From Bacteroidales bacterium (GTDB taxonomy: Bacteria > Bacteroidota > Bacteroidia > Bacteroidales > UBA932), in contig JAHHQQ010000008.1 of the NCBI GenBank assembly GCA_020026275.1, positions 13,308 to 77,307 on the forward strand: DNA of 64,000 nt. Reading direction: 5' to 3'. The translations under genes were made by a program, and so were the position numbers. Within the stretch, counting starts at the first letter, position 1. Every line of letters starts with the position of its first letter. Below are positions 43,607 to 52,915 of this stretch, piece by piece. Under the pieces are notes generated by a model, which saw only the letters and a list, made by a program, of their open reading frames with translations, did no database searches and was not told the DNA's origin.

Positions 43607-45487
43607 GTGGATAAGAACAGTATTATCGGTTTTGTACTGATTGGTCTGATTTTTTTCGGATTTACTTTCTATCAGTCAAAACAGTATGAAAAACAGGTTG
43701 CCTATCAGGCACAGTTGGATTCGATCGCCAATGTGAAGTGTCAGGCGCAGATGCGTGCCGATTCTATAGCATACGCTCAGGCACGTATCAATGATTCGTT
43801 GGAGAATGAGGCAGTCCGGAGAGGGGAAGTGGTCAAGAAGAAATTTGTCTACAAAGATACTTTGCTTGATGTTGCCGCATCAGCGAAAGATACTATCCTC
43901 ACCTTGCAGAATGCCAAGATGGAAGTGGCATTCAACACCAGAGGAGCACAACCTTATTCTGTCAAGTTGTTGAATTACAAGACTTACAGACAGAATGACC
44001 TGTATCTCTTCAAACCAGGGAAGAGTGAATTCAGCCATACCATCTATACTGGTGAGACCATCTCCACCAAGAATTTCACTTTCCGGACAGTGGAGCATAC
44101 CGATTCTACCTTGGTTATGCGGCTTCCTTTTTCAAATGGGGGATATATCGAACAGAAGTATGTGTTGGAGAAAGATTCCTTCCATGTCAGGAACCTGTTG
44201 TCCTTCGTCAATATGGGAGCAACTATCCCACGCAATGTAAGTTCCTTTGACACCGACTGGAACCTGACAGTTCCAAGAATGGAAAAAGGTTACAAGAACG
44301 AAGTGCAGTATTCCAAGCTGAACTATCATTTTGTTGGCGACGACAAACCGGAAGATACCGGAATGGGCCGGAGCAATAGCAAGAGAATCGAGAACAAATT
44401 GGACTGGTTTGCTTTCCAACAGCAATTTTTCTCCGCTATCATGAGAGCTGAGAACAACTTCTCTTCGGGAGAACTGTCTGTCAATTTCATTGCGGAAGAC
44501 GATGCCGATCAGGACCTTATGAATTGTTCTGCAAAAATGAGAAACGATTTTGATCTTGCTTCAGGCAGTGCGCAGATTCCATTTGATTTCTATTTTGGTC
44601 CGAACCACTACAATACTCTGAAGAGCTACAAGCACAAATATGAGAAGATCATTCCGCTGGGAGGCTGGATGGTGGGTTGGATTACCCGTTTCGTGATCAT
44701 TCCTGTATTCAACTTCCTGCATAGGTTCATCTCCAATTTCGGTATCATCATCCTGTTGATGACCATTTTCATCAAACTGGTGGTGCTCCCGTTCGCTTAC
44801 AAGTCCTATTCATCCTCTGCTAAGATGCAGGCCTTGAAACCGGAGATCGACAAACTCAATGAGAAATATCCTAGAGAACAGGATGCCATGAAGAAGCAGA
44901 CGGAAATGATGGCGCTCTACCAGAGAGCAGGAATCAGTCCGATGGGAGGTTGTCTTCCAATGCTGCTCCAGTTCCCGATCTTATGGGCGATGTTCCGCTT
45001 CTTCCCAGCTTCTATCGAGTTGAGACAGCAGGGATTCCTTTGGGCAGATGACTTGAGTTCTTACGATTCCATTATCGATTTCGGGTTCAAGATTCCGCTT
45101 TTGGGTGACCATATTTCCCTTTTCGCTCTCTTGATGGCTGTTTCCATGTTCCTTTACTCAAAGGTTACAGCAGGCAGCCAGATGTCCGGAAATGACCCGA
45201 ATGCCAAGATGATGCGTTTCATGAGCATTTGGATGATGCCGATTATGATGTACTTCATCTGTAACAGCCTGTCATCCGGATTGAGCTACTATTATCTGTT
45301 GTCCAACCTTATCACCATGCTGGAAACCTGGATTATCCGCAAATGGTTCATCCATCCTGAGGAAATCCTTGCCAAGGTGAGAGCCAATGCCGGCAAGAAG
45401 GCGCCAAAGAGCAAATGGCAACTGAAGCTCGAAGAGGCCCAGAGAATGCAGGAGCAGATGATGAGAGAACAGAACAAGAAGAAGTAA
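43607..45487 (+). CDS. yidC: Membrane protein insertase YidC
   Basis: Inserts and folds inner-membrane proteins. 626 aa with a GTG start (43607). One N-terminal membrane helix (about 5-22), a large periplasmic beta domain (about 80-350), then the conserved five-helix insertase core: FVIIPVFNFLHRF, SYSSSAKMQALKPEIDKL, MMALYQRAGISPMGGCLPML and the final helices around MYFICNSLSSGLSYYYLLSN. The basic C-terminal tail (KKAPKSKWQLKLEEAQ) suits ribosome contact. Confidence 0.96.
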   Translation: MDKNSIIGFVLIGLIFFGFTFYQSKQYEKQVAYQAQLDSIANVKCQAQMRADSIAYAQARINDSLENEAVRRGEVVKKKFVYKDTLLDVAASAKDTILTLQNAKMEVAFNTRGAQPYSVKLLNYKTYRQNDLYLFKPGKSEFSHTIYTGETISTKNFTFRTVEHTDSTLVMRLPFSNGGYIEQKYVLEKDSFHVRNLLSFVNMGATIPRNVSSFDTDWNLTVPRMEKGYKNEVQYSKLNYHFVGDDKPEDTGMGRSNSKRIENKLDWFAFQQQFFSAIMRAENNFSSGELSVNFIAEDDADQDLMNCSAKMRNDFDLASGSAQIPFDFYFGPNHYNTLKSYKHKYEKIIPLGGWMVGWITRFVIIPVFNFLHRFISNFGIIILLMTIFIKLVVLPFAYKSYSSSAKMQALKPEIDKLNEKYPREQDAMKKQTEMMALYQRAGISPMGGCLPMLLQFPILWAMFRFFPASIELRQQGFLWADDLSSYDSIIDFGFKIPLLGDHISLFALLMAVSMFLYSKVTAGSQMSGNDPNAKMMRFMSIWMMPIMMYFICNSLSSGLSYYYLLSNLITMLETWIIRKWFIHPEEILAKVRANAGKKAPKSKWQLKLEEAQRMQEQMMREQNKKK

Positions 45488-45518
45488 GCTGCTGAACAGA
45501 AAAGATCTGTAGTAGAAT

Positions 45519-46175
45519 ATGATTGAAGATAGAATTCTATCCATAAAAAAAGAACTGCCACCAAGAACAAAACTGGTGGCAGTTTCTAAATTCCACCCTG
45601 TCTCCGCCATTGAAGAGGCCTATCGGGCAGGGCAGAGGCTGTTCGGCGAAAGCCGGCCCCAGGAATTGAAAGCCAAGGCGGAAAGTCTGCCTTCCGATAT
45701 CCAATGGCATTTCATCGGCCATCTCCAGACCAACAAATTGAAGATGGTTTTGCCTTATGCAGCTCTTGTCCAGTCCATTGATTCTCTTCATCTTCTGGAA
45801 GCGGTCAATGAATGGGGAGAACACAATGGCAATACCATTTCCTGCCTGCTGGAACTCCATTTGGGGGCAGAGGAAACCAAACAGGGATTTACCGAAGACG
45901 AAATACGCGACACGTTGCGACGTGCCGGAGAATTCGGACGAATCCGCTTCTGCGGACTCATGGGAATGGCGACCCACACGGACGAGGAAGACCTGATCCG
46001 TCAGGATTTCGCTCACATCCGGGCTTTCAAGCAGGAACTGGAACAGAGCCATCCTGAGCTGGAAGATTTCACGGAACTGTCCATCGGCATGTCCGGAGAT
46101 TGGAAGATCGCCCTGGAATACGGTGCCACTTTCGTGAGGATCGGTACCTATATCTTCGGTCCGAGAAATTATTGA
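45519..46175 (+). CDS. YggS-type PLP homeostasis protein
   Basis: 218 aa, alanine-racemase-like barrel without the second domain. The PLP lysine is K24 in LVAVSKFHP; other family motifs are FGESRPQE, WHFIGHLQTNK, and LSIGMSGDWKIALEYGAT split as LSIGMSGDW and GATFVRIG. Members bind pyridoxal phosphate and influence vitamin B6 and amino-acid balance; no catalytic activity is firmly established. It lies 31 bases after yidC. Confidence 0.92.
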   Translation: MIEDRILSIKKELPPRTKLVAVSKFHPVSAIEEAYRAGQRLFGESRPQELKAKAESLPSDIQWHFIGHLQTNKLKMVLPYAALVQSIDSLHLLEAVNEWGEHNGNTISCLLELHLGAEETKQGFTEDEIRDTLRRAGEFGRIRFCGLMGMATHTDEEDLIRQDFAHIRAFKQELEQSHPELEDFTELSIGMSGDWKIALEYGATFVRIGTYIFGPRNY

Positions 46176-46193
46176 CAAGAAAACGAGTTGAAT

Positions 46194-46233
46194 GAACTCC
46201 GGAAATGCTAGCGCGTCTCCGGAGTTCTTCTGT
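46194..46233 (+). terminator. Terminator after the YggS-type gene
   Basis: GAACTCCGGA pairs with TCCGGAGTTC around a 14-base loop; a T-rich stretch (TTCTGTTTT) follows. Confidence 0.7.
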
Positions 46234-46334
46234 TTTCCGGTTTCCGGTCAAAAGTTACACTTGTACGGCTCAATTGTTGTTTTCCATAGATTTATTCGTA
46301 TATTGAAAACCAATACTAAAATTGAATAGGAATT

Positions 46335-46886
46335 ATGACATTAACAATCATTATCGTTGTCGCAGTCGTCGCCATCCTCTTTATGTGGGGAGTCGGCGTA
46401 CAGAACAAACTTGTCAAATCAGATGAATTCTGCAAGAACTCTCTCAAACAGATAAATGTCCAGCAGATCAGCCGTTTCGATGCCATCAAGTCATTGGTCA
46501 AGCTGGCCCGTGAATATGCGCAGGTCGAAGCCGACAATCTGTCCAAAGTCATTGCATCCCGTCAGATGACCGTTTCCGCCAATCCTTCCGCCAAGGAAGT
46601 GGACGGCAACGAGGCCTTCCTGACCCAGATGTCCAGCAAACTCTTCGCCTTGGCAGAGCAGTATCCTGACCTGAAAGCCAACACCAATTACAATCAGGCC
46701 ATGTCCAGCATCAAGGAGTATGAAGAGAATGTCCGTCTGAGCCGTATGACGTTCAACGACAGCGTCACCCGTTACAACAACAATGTGAGGATGTTCCCAG
46801 CCAGCCTGATCGCCGGCATGCTCGGTTTCTCCCAGAGAGAATATCTTGAGGAGGACAAGAGCAGAACAGAATTCCCTGAAATCTAA
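46335..46886 (+). CDS. LemA family protein
   Basis: 183 aa. An N-terminal membrane helix (about 2-20) is followed by long helices with the family patterns QNKLVKSDEFCKNSLKQINV-like region, RFDAIKSLVKLAREYAQVE-like region, and YNNNVRMFPASLIAGMLGF near the end. Anchored with the helical part on one face of the membrane. Function not established; the neighbour encodes the DUF2207 protein with which LemA often pairs. Confidence 0.9.
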   Translation: MTLTIIIVVAVVAILFMWGVGVQNKLVKSDEFCKNSLKQINVQQISRFDAIKSLVKLAREYAQVEADNLSKVIASRQMTVSANPSAKEVDGNEAFLTQMSSKLFALAEQYPDLKANTNYNQAMSSIKEYEENVRLSRMTFNDSVTRYNNNVRMFPASLIAGMLGFSQREYLEEDKSRTEFPEI

Positions 46887-46945
46887 TTCTTTCCGGAGGA
46901 ACTTCGTTCCTCTGGAATCAAACAGCTTCGATCCTGGAAAGAATC

Positions 46946-48637
46946 ATGAAAATAGGAAAAATATTATTGGCAGTGTCAATCCTGTTGACATTGCCTTTTG
47001 GCATTTCTAATGCACAGTCAATCAACGATGTGGACGTGACTGTCCAATTGCGTCCCGACGGATCTGCCGAAATCACGCAGGTCTGGGATGCCGTGGTGGT
47101 CGACGGTACCGAATGGTACCTGCCGATCGGCAATTTGGGCGATATGACTGTTTCCAACCTCCGGGTCTGGGAAAACGGACAGGAATTCATCTCTGACGGG
47201 AACCGTTGGGATATAGAGCGCTCCTTGAGCGAGAAGGCCGGCCGCTGCGGCATTGTCCGCAAAGGAAGCGACGGGCTGGAATTGTGCTGGGGGCAAGGCT
47301 CCTACGGCCCTCACGTGTGGACTGCCAGGTTCGAGGTGACCGGACTGGTCCAGGCCCTGGAAGATGCGGATGCTTTCAACTTCATGTTCATCAATCCCGG
47401 TCTGGTCGCACCGCCGAAGCATGCCAGGGTGATGATCAAGATGTTCCCGGGAGCGCCGCAGATTCATGCGGGGAATGCCGGTGTCTGGGCATTCGGCTTT
47501 GAGGGCTCCATCCATTTTGTCGATGGTGCGATCGTTGCCGAATCGTCCCGACCGTTCGGCTATGACAGCAAAGTCATCATCATGGCGCGTTTCGACAAGG
47601 GAATCTTCTCTCCAACCCTCGAAAGGGACATGCCGTTCGAGGAAATGAAGCAAGCCGCCTTTGAGGGCAGTTCCTACGGTTCCAATGACGAGGGAACTCC
47701 GTTCCTTCTCATCCTGATGATTGTCCTCATCTTCGGTTTCACCTTGTTCTCCCTCGTCTATGTCATCTGGGCAAAGCTCACCGGACATATCTATCACAAA
47801 AGGGTTTTCGGTACCAGCAAGGTGGAAGGTTTCACCAGAGAGCTTCCTTTCAAGGGCGACATCATGCCGACCTGCTATATCCTCAAGAATGGTGGTACGT
47901 TGGGCGAACTGACCAAGTCCGGCAACCTTATCGGCGCTTTCCTCATGAAATGGATCATGGACGGAGTGGTTTCTGTCCGCAAGTCTTCCCACAATTCCGA
48001 TGAAGCGGACATTGTCTTCGCAGGAGGAAAGGAACTGGAATCCGGTTATGAGTCTGAAATCAAGCTCTACAACATGATCAGGGAGGCCGCCGGCTCCAAT
48101 CTCATTTTGGAGAGGTCCGAACTGAAGCGTTGGGCGGACCATCATTACAAGCAGCTGGTCGGATGGCCGGATGAGGTCTCTGGTGACGGTTTCGCCGCTT
48201 TGGCCAAAGGACATTATGCCCAGACTATCCGCTCTCTCAATCCGGAAGGACAGAAAGAGGCCGTCAAGGTGGTGCAGTTCAAGAATTTCCTGAAGGATTT
48301 CACCCTGGTGGCAGAAAGAGGCGCCATTGAGGTGAAGCTGTGGAAACAGTACCTGGTCTTCGCGCAGCTCTACGGTATCGCTGACCGGGTTGCCAAGCAG
48401 TTCCGGAAACTGTATCCGGCAGAGTTTGAATCACTGGTGGAAGAAGTCGGCATGGCATCCGATATGGATTTCCTCACGACCATCATGTATATCAACCTGC
48501 TCAGCCGTCGGACCTCGGCTTCTGCCATCAATGCCAAGGCGGAGGCGGAAGCACGTGACATGGGCGGCGGCGGATTCAGCTCCTTTGGGGGCGGCGGTGG
48601 CTTCTCCGGAGGTGGTTTCGGTGGCGGCAGCCGCTAA
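46946..48637 (+). CDS. DUF2207 membrane protein with Gly-rich tail
   Basis: 563 aa. Signal peptide (ISNA before Q), an extracytoplasmic beta-rich DUF2207 domain (about 25-240), a membrane helix (about 252-275, FLLILMIVLIFGFTLFSLVY), a cytoplasmic part (about 300-525), then a low-complexity Gly/Ser/Phe tail (GGGGFSSFGGGGGFSGGGF). The tail is typical of proteins co-encoded with LemA. No enzymatic motif seen. It follows lemA by 59 bases and shares its transcript. Confidence 0.85.
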   Translation: MKIGKILLAVSILLTLPFGISNAQSINDVDVTVQLRPDGSAEITQVWDAVVVDGTEWYLPIGNLGDMTVSNLRVWENGQEFISDGNRWDIERSLSEKAGRCGIVRKGSDGLELCWGQGSYGPHVWTARFEVTGLVQALEDADAFNFMFINPGLVAPPKHARVMIKMFPGAPQIHAGNAGVWAFGFEGSIHFVDGAIVAESSRPFGYDSKVIIMARFDKGIFSPTLERDMPFEEMKQAAFEGSSYGSNDEGTPFLLILMIVLIFGFTLFSLVYVIWAKLTGHIYHKRVFGTSKVEGFTRELPFKGDIMPTCYILKNGGTLGELTKSGNLIGAFLMKWIMDGVVSVRKSSHNSDEADIVFAGGKELESGYESEIKLYNMIREAAGSNLILERSELKRWADHHYKQLVGWPDEVSGDGFAALAKGHYAQTIRSLNPEGQKEAVKVVQFKNFLKDFTLVAERGAIEVKLWKQYLVFAQLYGIADRVAKQFRKLYPAEFESLVEEVGMASDMDFLTTIMYINLLSRRTSASAINAKAEAEARDMGGGGFSSFGGGGGFSGGGFGGGSR

Positions 48638-48642
48638 GACGC

Positions 48643-48669
48643 AAAAAAAGACTGGGCCAGTCTTTTTTA
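48643..48669. terminator. Bidirectional terminator
   Basis: AAAAAAGACTGG and CCAGTCTTTTTT with a single-base spacer, between the convergent DUF2207 and lpxB genes. Confidence 0.75.
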
Positions 48670-48670
48670 T

Positions 48671-49831
48671 TTATTTGAGTTCTTCAATCATCGCCTGTGC
48701 TACCGGACGGGAAGCGCCGGAGCCGCCGAGTTCCTGTCGGATGCGGGCATAGTCCGCTTCCATGTTTTCGCGGTATTCCTGGTCCTGCAGGAGACGGATG
48801 ACTTCTGTCAGGACATTGTCAGGCGTGAAATAGTATTGCATCAGTTCCTTGAAGGCTTTCTTGTTGATGATCAGGTTGCCCAGACTGATGAAATCAATCT
48901 TGATGATGTGTTTTCCGACATTGAAGTTGAAATCAGCTCCGCTGTAGACGACCACCTGGGGGGTGCCGATGAGACAGGTTTCCAGCGAGGCGGTGCCAGA
49001 ATTGACTACGGCCGCTTCGGCATGTTTCACGATGCCGTGGGTCTGGTCGAACAGCACTTTCATGTAGTCTTCCGTGCCTTCCATATAACGGGTGTAGTCT
49101 TCCATGGAACGGGAAGGGGCGCCGGCAATGAGGAAGCGGTAGTCCTTGAAAGCAGGAATCGTCCTCATTTTCTTGGCGAATTCCACGCACACCGGCATCA
49201 TGCAGCTGACTTCCGCTTTGCGGGAGCCGGCCAGGATGGCGATGTAGGGTTTGTCTTCCAGTGCATTCTGACGGAAGAATTCCTCCCGGCTCTGGTGCAT
49301 GGCAGGGGAGTTGTCAATCGCGTCAATCAGAGGATTCCCTTTATATATATAGCGGACCCCTTTGCGGTCAAAATATTCTTTCTCGAAGGGGAAGACGATG
49401 AATAGCCGGTCCACGTATTTCTTCAGCATCTTCACCCGGTTCTCGCGCGATGCCCATACTTTGGGGGCGATGTAGTAGAAGACCTTGAAATGATGCTGGT
49501 GGGCGAATTTGGCTACCTTGAAGTTGAAACCGGGATAGTCGATCAGGATGACGACGTCCGGGTGGAACCGGAGAATGTCGTTGCCGCAGTCTTGCAGCTT
49601 CCTGAGAAAACGGTTGGCGTGGAGGATGACCTGGCTGAAGCCGATGACTGCTCCTTCGTTGTAGTCCATGACCAGTCCTTCGCCTTCCTGGTGCTGGTGG
49701 TACACCTCGTCCATGAGGGAGCCGCCCCAGAAGCGGATGTCCGCTTCCGGATCCTCGGCATAGAGGCCTTTCATCAGGTTGGAACCGTGAAGGTCTCCGG
49801 AGGCTTCACCTGCTATGATGTAATATTTCAT
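48671..49831 (-). CDS. lpxB: Lipid-A-disaccharide synthase
   Basis: Joins UDP-diacylglucosamine and lipid X to make the lipid A disaccharide. 386 aa. N-terminal AGEASGDLHGSNLM, middle IDYPGFNFKVAKF and YYIAPKVWASRENR, C-terminal donor-site LAGSRKAEV and NSGTASLETCLIG. Standard length, peripheral to the inner membrane. It lies downstream of surE on the same strand, with a 106-base gap holding a dispersed repeat. Confidence 0.96.
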   Translation of the reverse strand: MKYYIIAGEASGDLHGSNLMKGLYAEDPEADIRFWGGSLMDEVYHQHQEGEGLVMDYNEGAVIGFSQVILHANRFLRKLQDCGNDILRFHPDVVILIDYPGFNFKVAKFAHQHHFKVFYYIAPKVWASRENRVKMLKKYVDRLFIVFPFEKEYFDRKGVRYIYKGNPLIDAIDNSPAMHQSREEFFRQNALEDKPYIAILAGSRKAEVSCMMPVCVEFAKKMRTIPAFKDYRFLIAGAPSRSMEDYTRYMEGTEDYMKVLFDQTHGIVKHAEAAVVNSGTASLETCLIGTPQVVVYSGADFNFNVGKHIIKIDFISLGNLIINKKAFKELMQYYFTPDNVLTEVIRLLQDQEYRENMEADYARIRQELGGSGASRPVAQAMIEELK

Positions 49832-49883
49832 TTTCTATAATTGATTAAGGTCGCTCGGCAGCTTGCTGCCTGATTCAGTGCTC

Positions 49884-49910
49884 ACATGGACATTTCCCGA
49901 ATGGGGGAAA
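49884..49910 (+). repeat. Dispersed ACATRGACATTTC repeat, copy C
   Basis: ACATGGACATTTCCCGA followed by TGGGGGAAA, between surE and lpxB. TTTCCC-GAATGG-GGGAAA can form a 6-bp hairpin like copy A. Confidence 0.55.
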
Positions 49911-49937
49911 GGTCGGTCGCCGGTCGCTCGGTGGGGC

Positions 49938-50792
49938 TTAGAAACGGGTGTTGAGATTGAGGCTTTCGAGCCGGCGGGTCTCTTCTTCGTCGGTGCTGTA
50001 GATGTTGTGGGCGACGATGGTGATGTATCCTTCTGCCAGTTTGTGGTGGTCGGCCAGCGGGTCGTTGTGGGCGTCGTCAACGAATTCTCCAATCATCATG
50101 AACATTTCTTCGCCTTCTTCCTGCTGGACTTGGCCTGATCTTCCCAATAAATCCATCGTGATACCTCTGGAAGCCCACAGATCTGGATTCCATCGGGTGA
50201 ATTCCTTTTCCCAGTGACCCAATCCCTGGTGTGCGACGACGATTCCTTTGACTTGGTCTTTCGGAACCGCCGGGAAGTTGATGTTGTAATAGACCCCCTT
50301 TCTGGTGGTCGGGTGAGCCATAATCTTGTCTAGAATGTCAGGAAGATAGGCTTCTATGGCGGAGAAGTCCGGTTCTTGGGTGAAGAAATCATCAAGAGAT
50401 ACTCCGATGGCCAAGATGCCGTTCAGGGTTGCCTCCATACAAGCTCCAAGCGTTCCTGAATAGAGAGAGCCCATAGTCGCGTTGGAACCGTGGTTGATTC
50501 CGCTCAGAACGATGTCGGGTTTTTGTTCTTTGAATGGAAAATTGAGGCCGAACTTGATGCAGCTCGCAGGGGTTCCGGAAAGGTAGGACCACGATGTCTT
50601 GCCGGACAGACCTAGATCCTTGTAGGCCAGCGGTTTCAGCCCCAAATCGACAGCTGCGGCCATTCCTGACTGATGCTCTTTGGGTGCCACGACGGTCACT
50701 TCTCCATAAGCCTCCATTATTTTGCTTAGCATTTCAATTCCTTTTGCACGGTATCCGTCATCATTGGTAAGCAAAATTCTCATGTCTTTCAT
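49938..50792 (-). CDS. surE: 5'/3'-nucleotidase SurE
   Basis: Survival protein phosphatase acting on nucleoside monophosphates. 284 aa; metal-binding D11-D12 in LLTNDDGY, then SGTPASCIKFGL and LSGINHGSNAT. The start could also be MRILL at 50783. A -7 box (TATCTTTG on the minus strand, 50825-50832) is 33 bases upstream. Longer than the classical 250 aa because of an insertion around 190-240. Confidence 0.95.
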   Translation of the reverse strand: MKDMRILLTNDDGYRAKGIEMLSKIMEAYGEVTVVAPKEHQSGMAAAVDLGLKPLAYKDLGLSGKTSWSYLSGTPASCIKFGLNFPFKEQKPDIVLSGINHGSNATMGSLYSGTLGACMEATLNGILAIGVSLDDFFTQEPDFSAIEAYLPDILDKIMAHPTTRKGVYYNINFPAVPKDQVKGIVVAHQGLGHWEKEFTRWNPDLWASRGITMDLLGRSGQVQQEEGEEMFMMIGEFVDDAHNDPLADHHKLAEGYITIVAHNIYSTDEEETRRLESLNLNTRF

Positions 50793-50824
50793 ATTCTTTT
50801 ATTTATATATCGTTTTAATTTCTG

Positions 50825-50832
50825 CAAAGATA
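50825..50832 (-). promoter_or_regulatory. -7 promoter box of surE
   Basis: TATCTTTG on the minus strand, exact match. Confidence 0.55.
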
Positions 50833-50853
50833 TGGATTTTAATATATTTTATG

Positions 50854-50861
50854 TAAATTTG
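50854..50861 (+). promoter_or_regulatory. -7 promoter box of gapA
   Basis: TAAATTTG, exact match, giving a leader of about 90 bases. The hairpin AATGCTTT/AAAGCATT (50863-50896) would sit at the very 5' end of the mRNA. Confidence 0.6.
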
Positions 50862-50956
50862 CAATGCTTTTTGAGGGGGGAACTTCATAAAGCATTAAGA
50901 ATAAACCTTTTGACTATTAAAGTTGAAATTTGTTTAACTTTTTAATATTTTAAAAA

Positions 50957-51955
50957 ATGGTAAAACTAGGTATTAACGGATTTGGTCGTATCGGCCGTAT
51001 GGTATTCCGTGCAGCTGTCGAGAATTTCTCACAGGATATCGAGGTGGTAGGTATCAATGACCTCCTTGATCCATCTTATTTGGCTTACATGCTTAAATAT
51101 GATTCAGTTCACGGACATTTCCAGCATGAGGTTTCAGCTGAAGAAGGTGCACTTATCGTAGATGGTAAGAAGATCAGAATCACTGCTGAAAAAGATCCTT
51201 CAAACCTTAAATGGGATGAGGTTGGTGCAGAAGTTGTCGTTGAGTCAACTGGCTTCTTCCTGACTGACGAGCTCGCTCGTACCCACATCCAGGCTGGTGC
51301 AAAGAAGGTCATCATGTCTGCACCTTCAAAGGACGCTACTCCAATGTTCGTTTATGGTGTTAACCACGAGACTTACGCTGGTCAGGATATCATTTCTAAC
51401 GCTTCTTGTACAACCAACTGTCTTGCTCCTATCAGCAAAGTCCTGAACGACAACTTCGGTATCGTCCGTGGTCTTATGACTACTGTTCACGCTGCTACTG
51501 CAACTCAGAAGACTGTTGACGGTCCTTCCAAGAAAGACTGGAGAGGTGGTCGTGGTATTCTTGAGAACATCATCCCTTCATCAACAGGTGCTGCCAAAGC
51601 TGTAGGTAAAGTTCTTCCTGAACTCAACGGCAAACTTACTGGCATGTCACTTCGTGTCCCTACTTCAGACGTTTCATTCGTTGACCTTACCGTAGAACTC
51701 AAGAACGAGGCTTCTTACGAGGAGATCTGCGCTGCCATGAAGAAGGCTTCTGAAGGCGAACTCAAGGGCATTCTCGGTTACACTGATGAGGCTGTCGTTT
51801 CAACTGACTTCCGTAACGATCCTCGTACTTCTATCTTCGATGAGAAGGCAGGTATCCAGCTCGACAAGACCTTCGTCAAGGTTTGCGCTTGGTACGACAA
51901 CGAGTGGGGTTACTCAAACAAAGTTCTCGAGATGGCTCGCGTAATCAGCAAATAA
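50957..51955 (+). CDS. gapA: Glyceraldehyde-3-phosphate dehydrogenase
   Basis: Glycolytic oxidation and phosphorylation of glyceraldehyde-3-phosphate with NAD+. 332 aa. N-terminal GINGFGRIGR, catalytic C151 in SNASCTTNC, HAATATQKTVDGPS, and WYDNEWGYSNKV. Codon choice is notably restricted compared with the neighbours, as expected for a highly expressed gene. It has its own promoter and a strong terminator. Confidence 0.98.
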   Translation: MVKLGINGFGRIGRMVFRAAVENFSQDIEVVGINDLLDPSYLAYMLKYDSVHGHFQHEVSAEEGALIVDGKKIRITAEKDPSNLKWDEVGAEVVVESTGFFLTDELARTHIQAGAKKVIMSAPSKDATPMFVYGVNHETYAGQDIISNASCTTNCLAPISKVLNDNFGIVRGLMTTVHAATATQKTVDGPSKKDWRGGRGILENIIPSSTGAAKAVGKVLPELNGKLTGMSLRVPTSDVSFVDLTVELKNEASYEEICAAMKKASEGELKGILGYTDEAVVSTDFRNDPRTSIFDEKAGIQLDKTFVKVCAWYDNEWGYSNKVLEMARVISK

Positions 51956-51976
51956 TTATTGCCGATAAGATAAAGG

Positions 51977-52010
51977 TCTGGCCGATAGGAATATCGGCCA
52001 GATTTTTTTT
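51977..52010 (+). terminator. Strong terminator after gapA
   Basis: TCTGGCCGATA, loop GGAA, perfect 11-bp complement, then eight T residues. Confidence 0.92.
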
Positions 52011-52115
52011 GCTCATTTCCATTAAATTGCAGTCTATTCGAAGACATTAAATTCGCTATAAGAATTATAATTTGTATCTTAGCAAGATATCTGTAACTTT
52101 TTTAAAGGTACTGCA

Positions 52116-52892
52116 ATGTTAGAATTCATCAGCATTCATTATGATCTGATTTTGATAGTGATGTCTATTGTCGCTGTCTTTGTGTTCGTCGCATTATTTT
52201 TTGTCAAGGCCGGATATGGTCGTTTCTATACAAGGAAGTGGGGCTTGAGTGTCAATAACCGTATGGGATGGGTTTTGATGGAATCTCCCGTGTTCCTCTT
52301 GATGGCCATCTTCTGTCTCGCTTCAGACCGTTACGATTCATGGCCTCATCTGATTCCTTTTTTGCTGTTTGAACTCCACTATTTCCAGCGCTCCTTCATT
52401 TTCCCTTGTCTGATCCGCGGTAAGGGGCACATGCCGATTTCCGTCATCATCATGGGACTGGTATTCAATTCCATGAATGCAGTCATGCAGGGAGGATGGA
52501 TCTTCATAGTATCCCCGGAGGACTACTATGCAGCCTCCTGGTTCACTACACCGCAATTCATCATTGGAACGTTGATCTTCTTCTTCGGAATGTTCATCAA
52601 CATCCAGTCTGACTATATCATACGCCATCTGCGCAAACCGGGGGATACCAAGCATTATTTCCCGAAGAAAGGTATGTTCCGCTATGTGACCAGCGCCAAC
52701 TATTTCGGAGAATTCACCGAGTGGCTCGGCTTTGCCATCCTTACCTGGTCTTGGGCCGGTGTCGTTTTTGCATTGTGGACATTTGCCAACCTTGCACCTC
52801 GTGCCAAATCCATCCGTGATTCCTACAAGGAACAGTTTCCGGAGGAATTCGAGGGGAAAGACATCAAGTGCATCATTCCATTTGTCTTTTAG
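52116..52892 (+). CDS. Steroid 5-alpha-reductase-family membrane enzyme
   Basis: 258 aa, close to the length of human SRD5A1, with about six or seven hydrophobic helices. The C-terminal third carries the family signature: SANYFGEFTEWLGFAI (NADPH/steroid site), then a helix, ANLAPRAKSIRDSY, and the end CIIPFVF, which strongly resembles the eukaryotic C-terminus. The family reduces the delta-4 double bond of 3-oxo-steroids to the 5-alpha product with NADPH. The next two genes are an OYE-type reductase and an SDR, so 3-oxo-delta-4 bile acids or steroid hormones are the likely substrates. Substrate choice is inferred. It follows gapA but is separated by a strong terminator; a weak -7 box (TATCTTAG, 52075) is upstream. 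Confidence 0.9.
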   Translation: MLEFISIHYDLILIVMSIVAVFVFVALFFVKAGYGRFYTRKWGLSVNNRMGWVLMESPVFLLMAIFCLASDRYDSWPHLIPFLLFELHYFQRSFIFPCLIRGKGHMPISVIIMGLVFNSMNAVMQGGWIFIVSPEDYYAASWFTTPQFIIGTLIFFFGMFINIQSDYIIRHLRKPGDTKHYFPKKGMFRYVTSANYFGEFTEWLGFAILTWSWAGVVFALWTFANLAPRAKSIRDSYKEQFPEEFEGKDIKCIIPFVF

Positions 52893-52915
52893 TTTGAATT
52901 TAAAGATTTAAGGTT

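Noticed and set aside
51113..51130. GGACATTTCC in gapA as a fifth repeat copy
   Set aside because: Only 9-10 bases match and the codons HGHF are conserved in the enzyme, so the match is likely chance.
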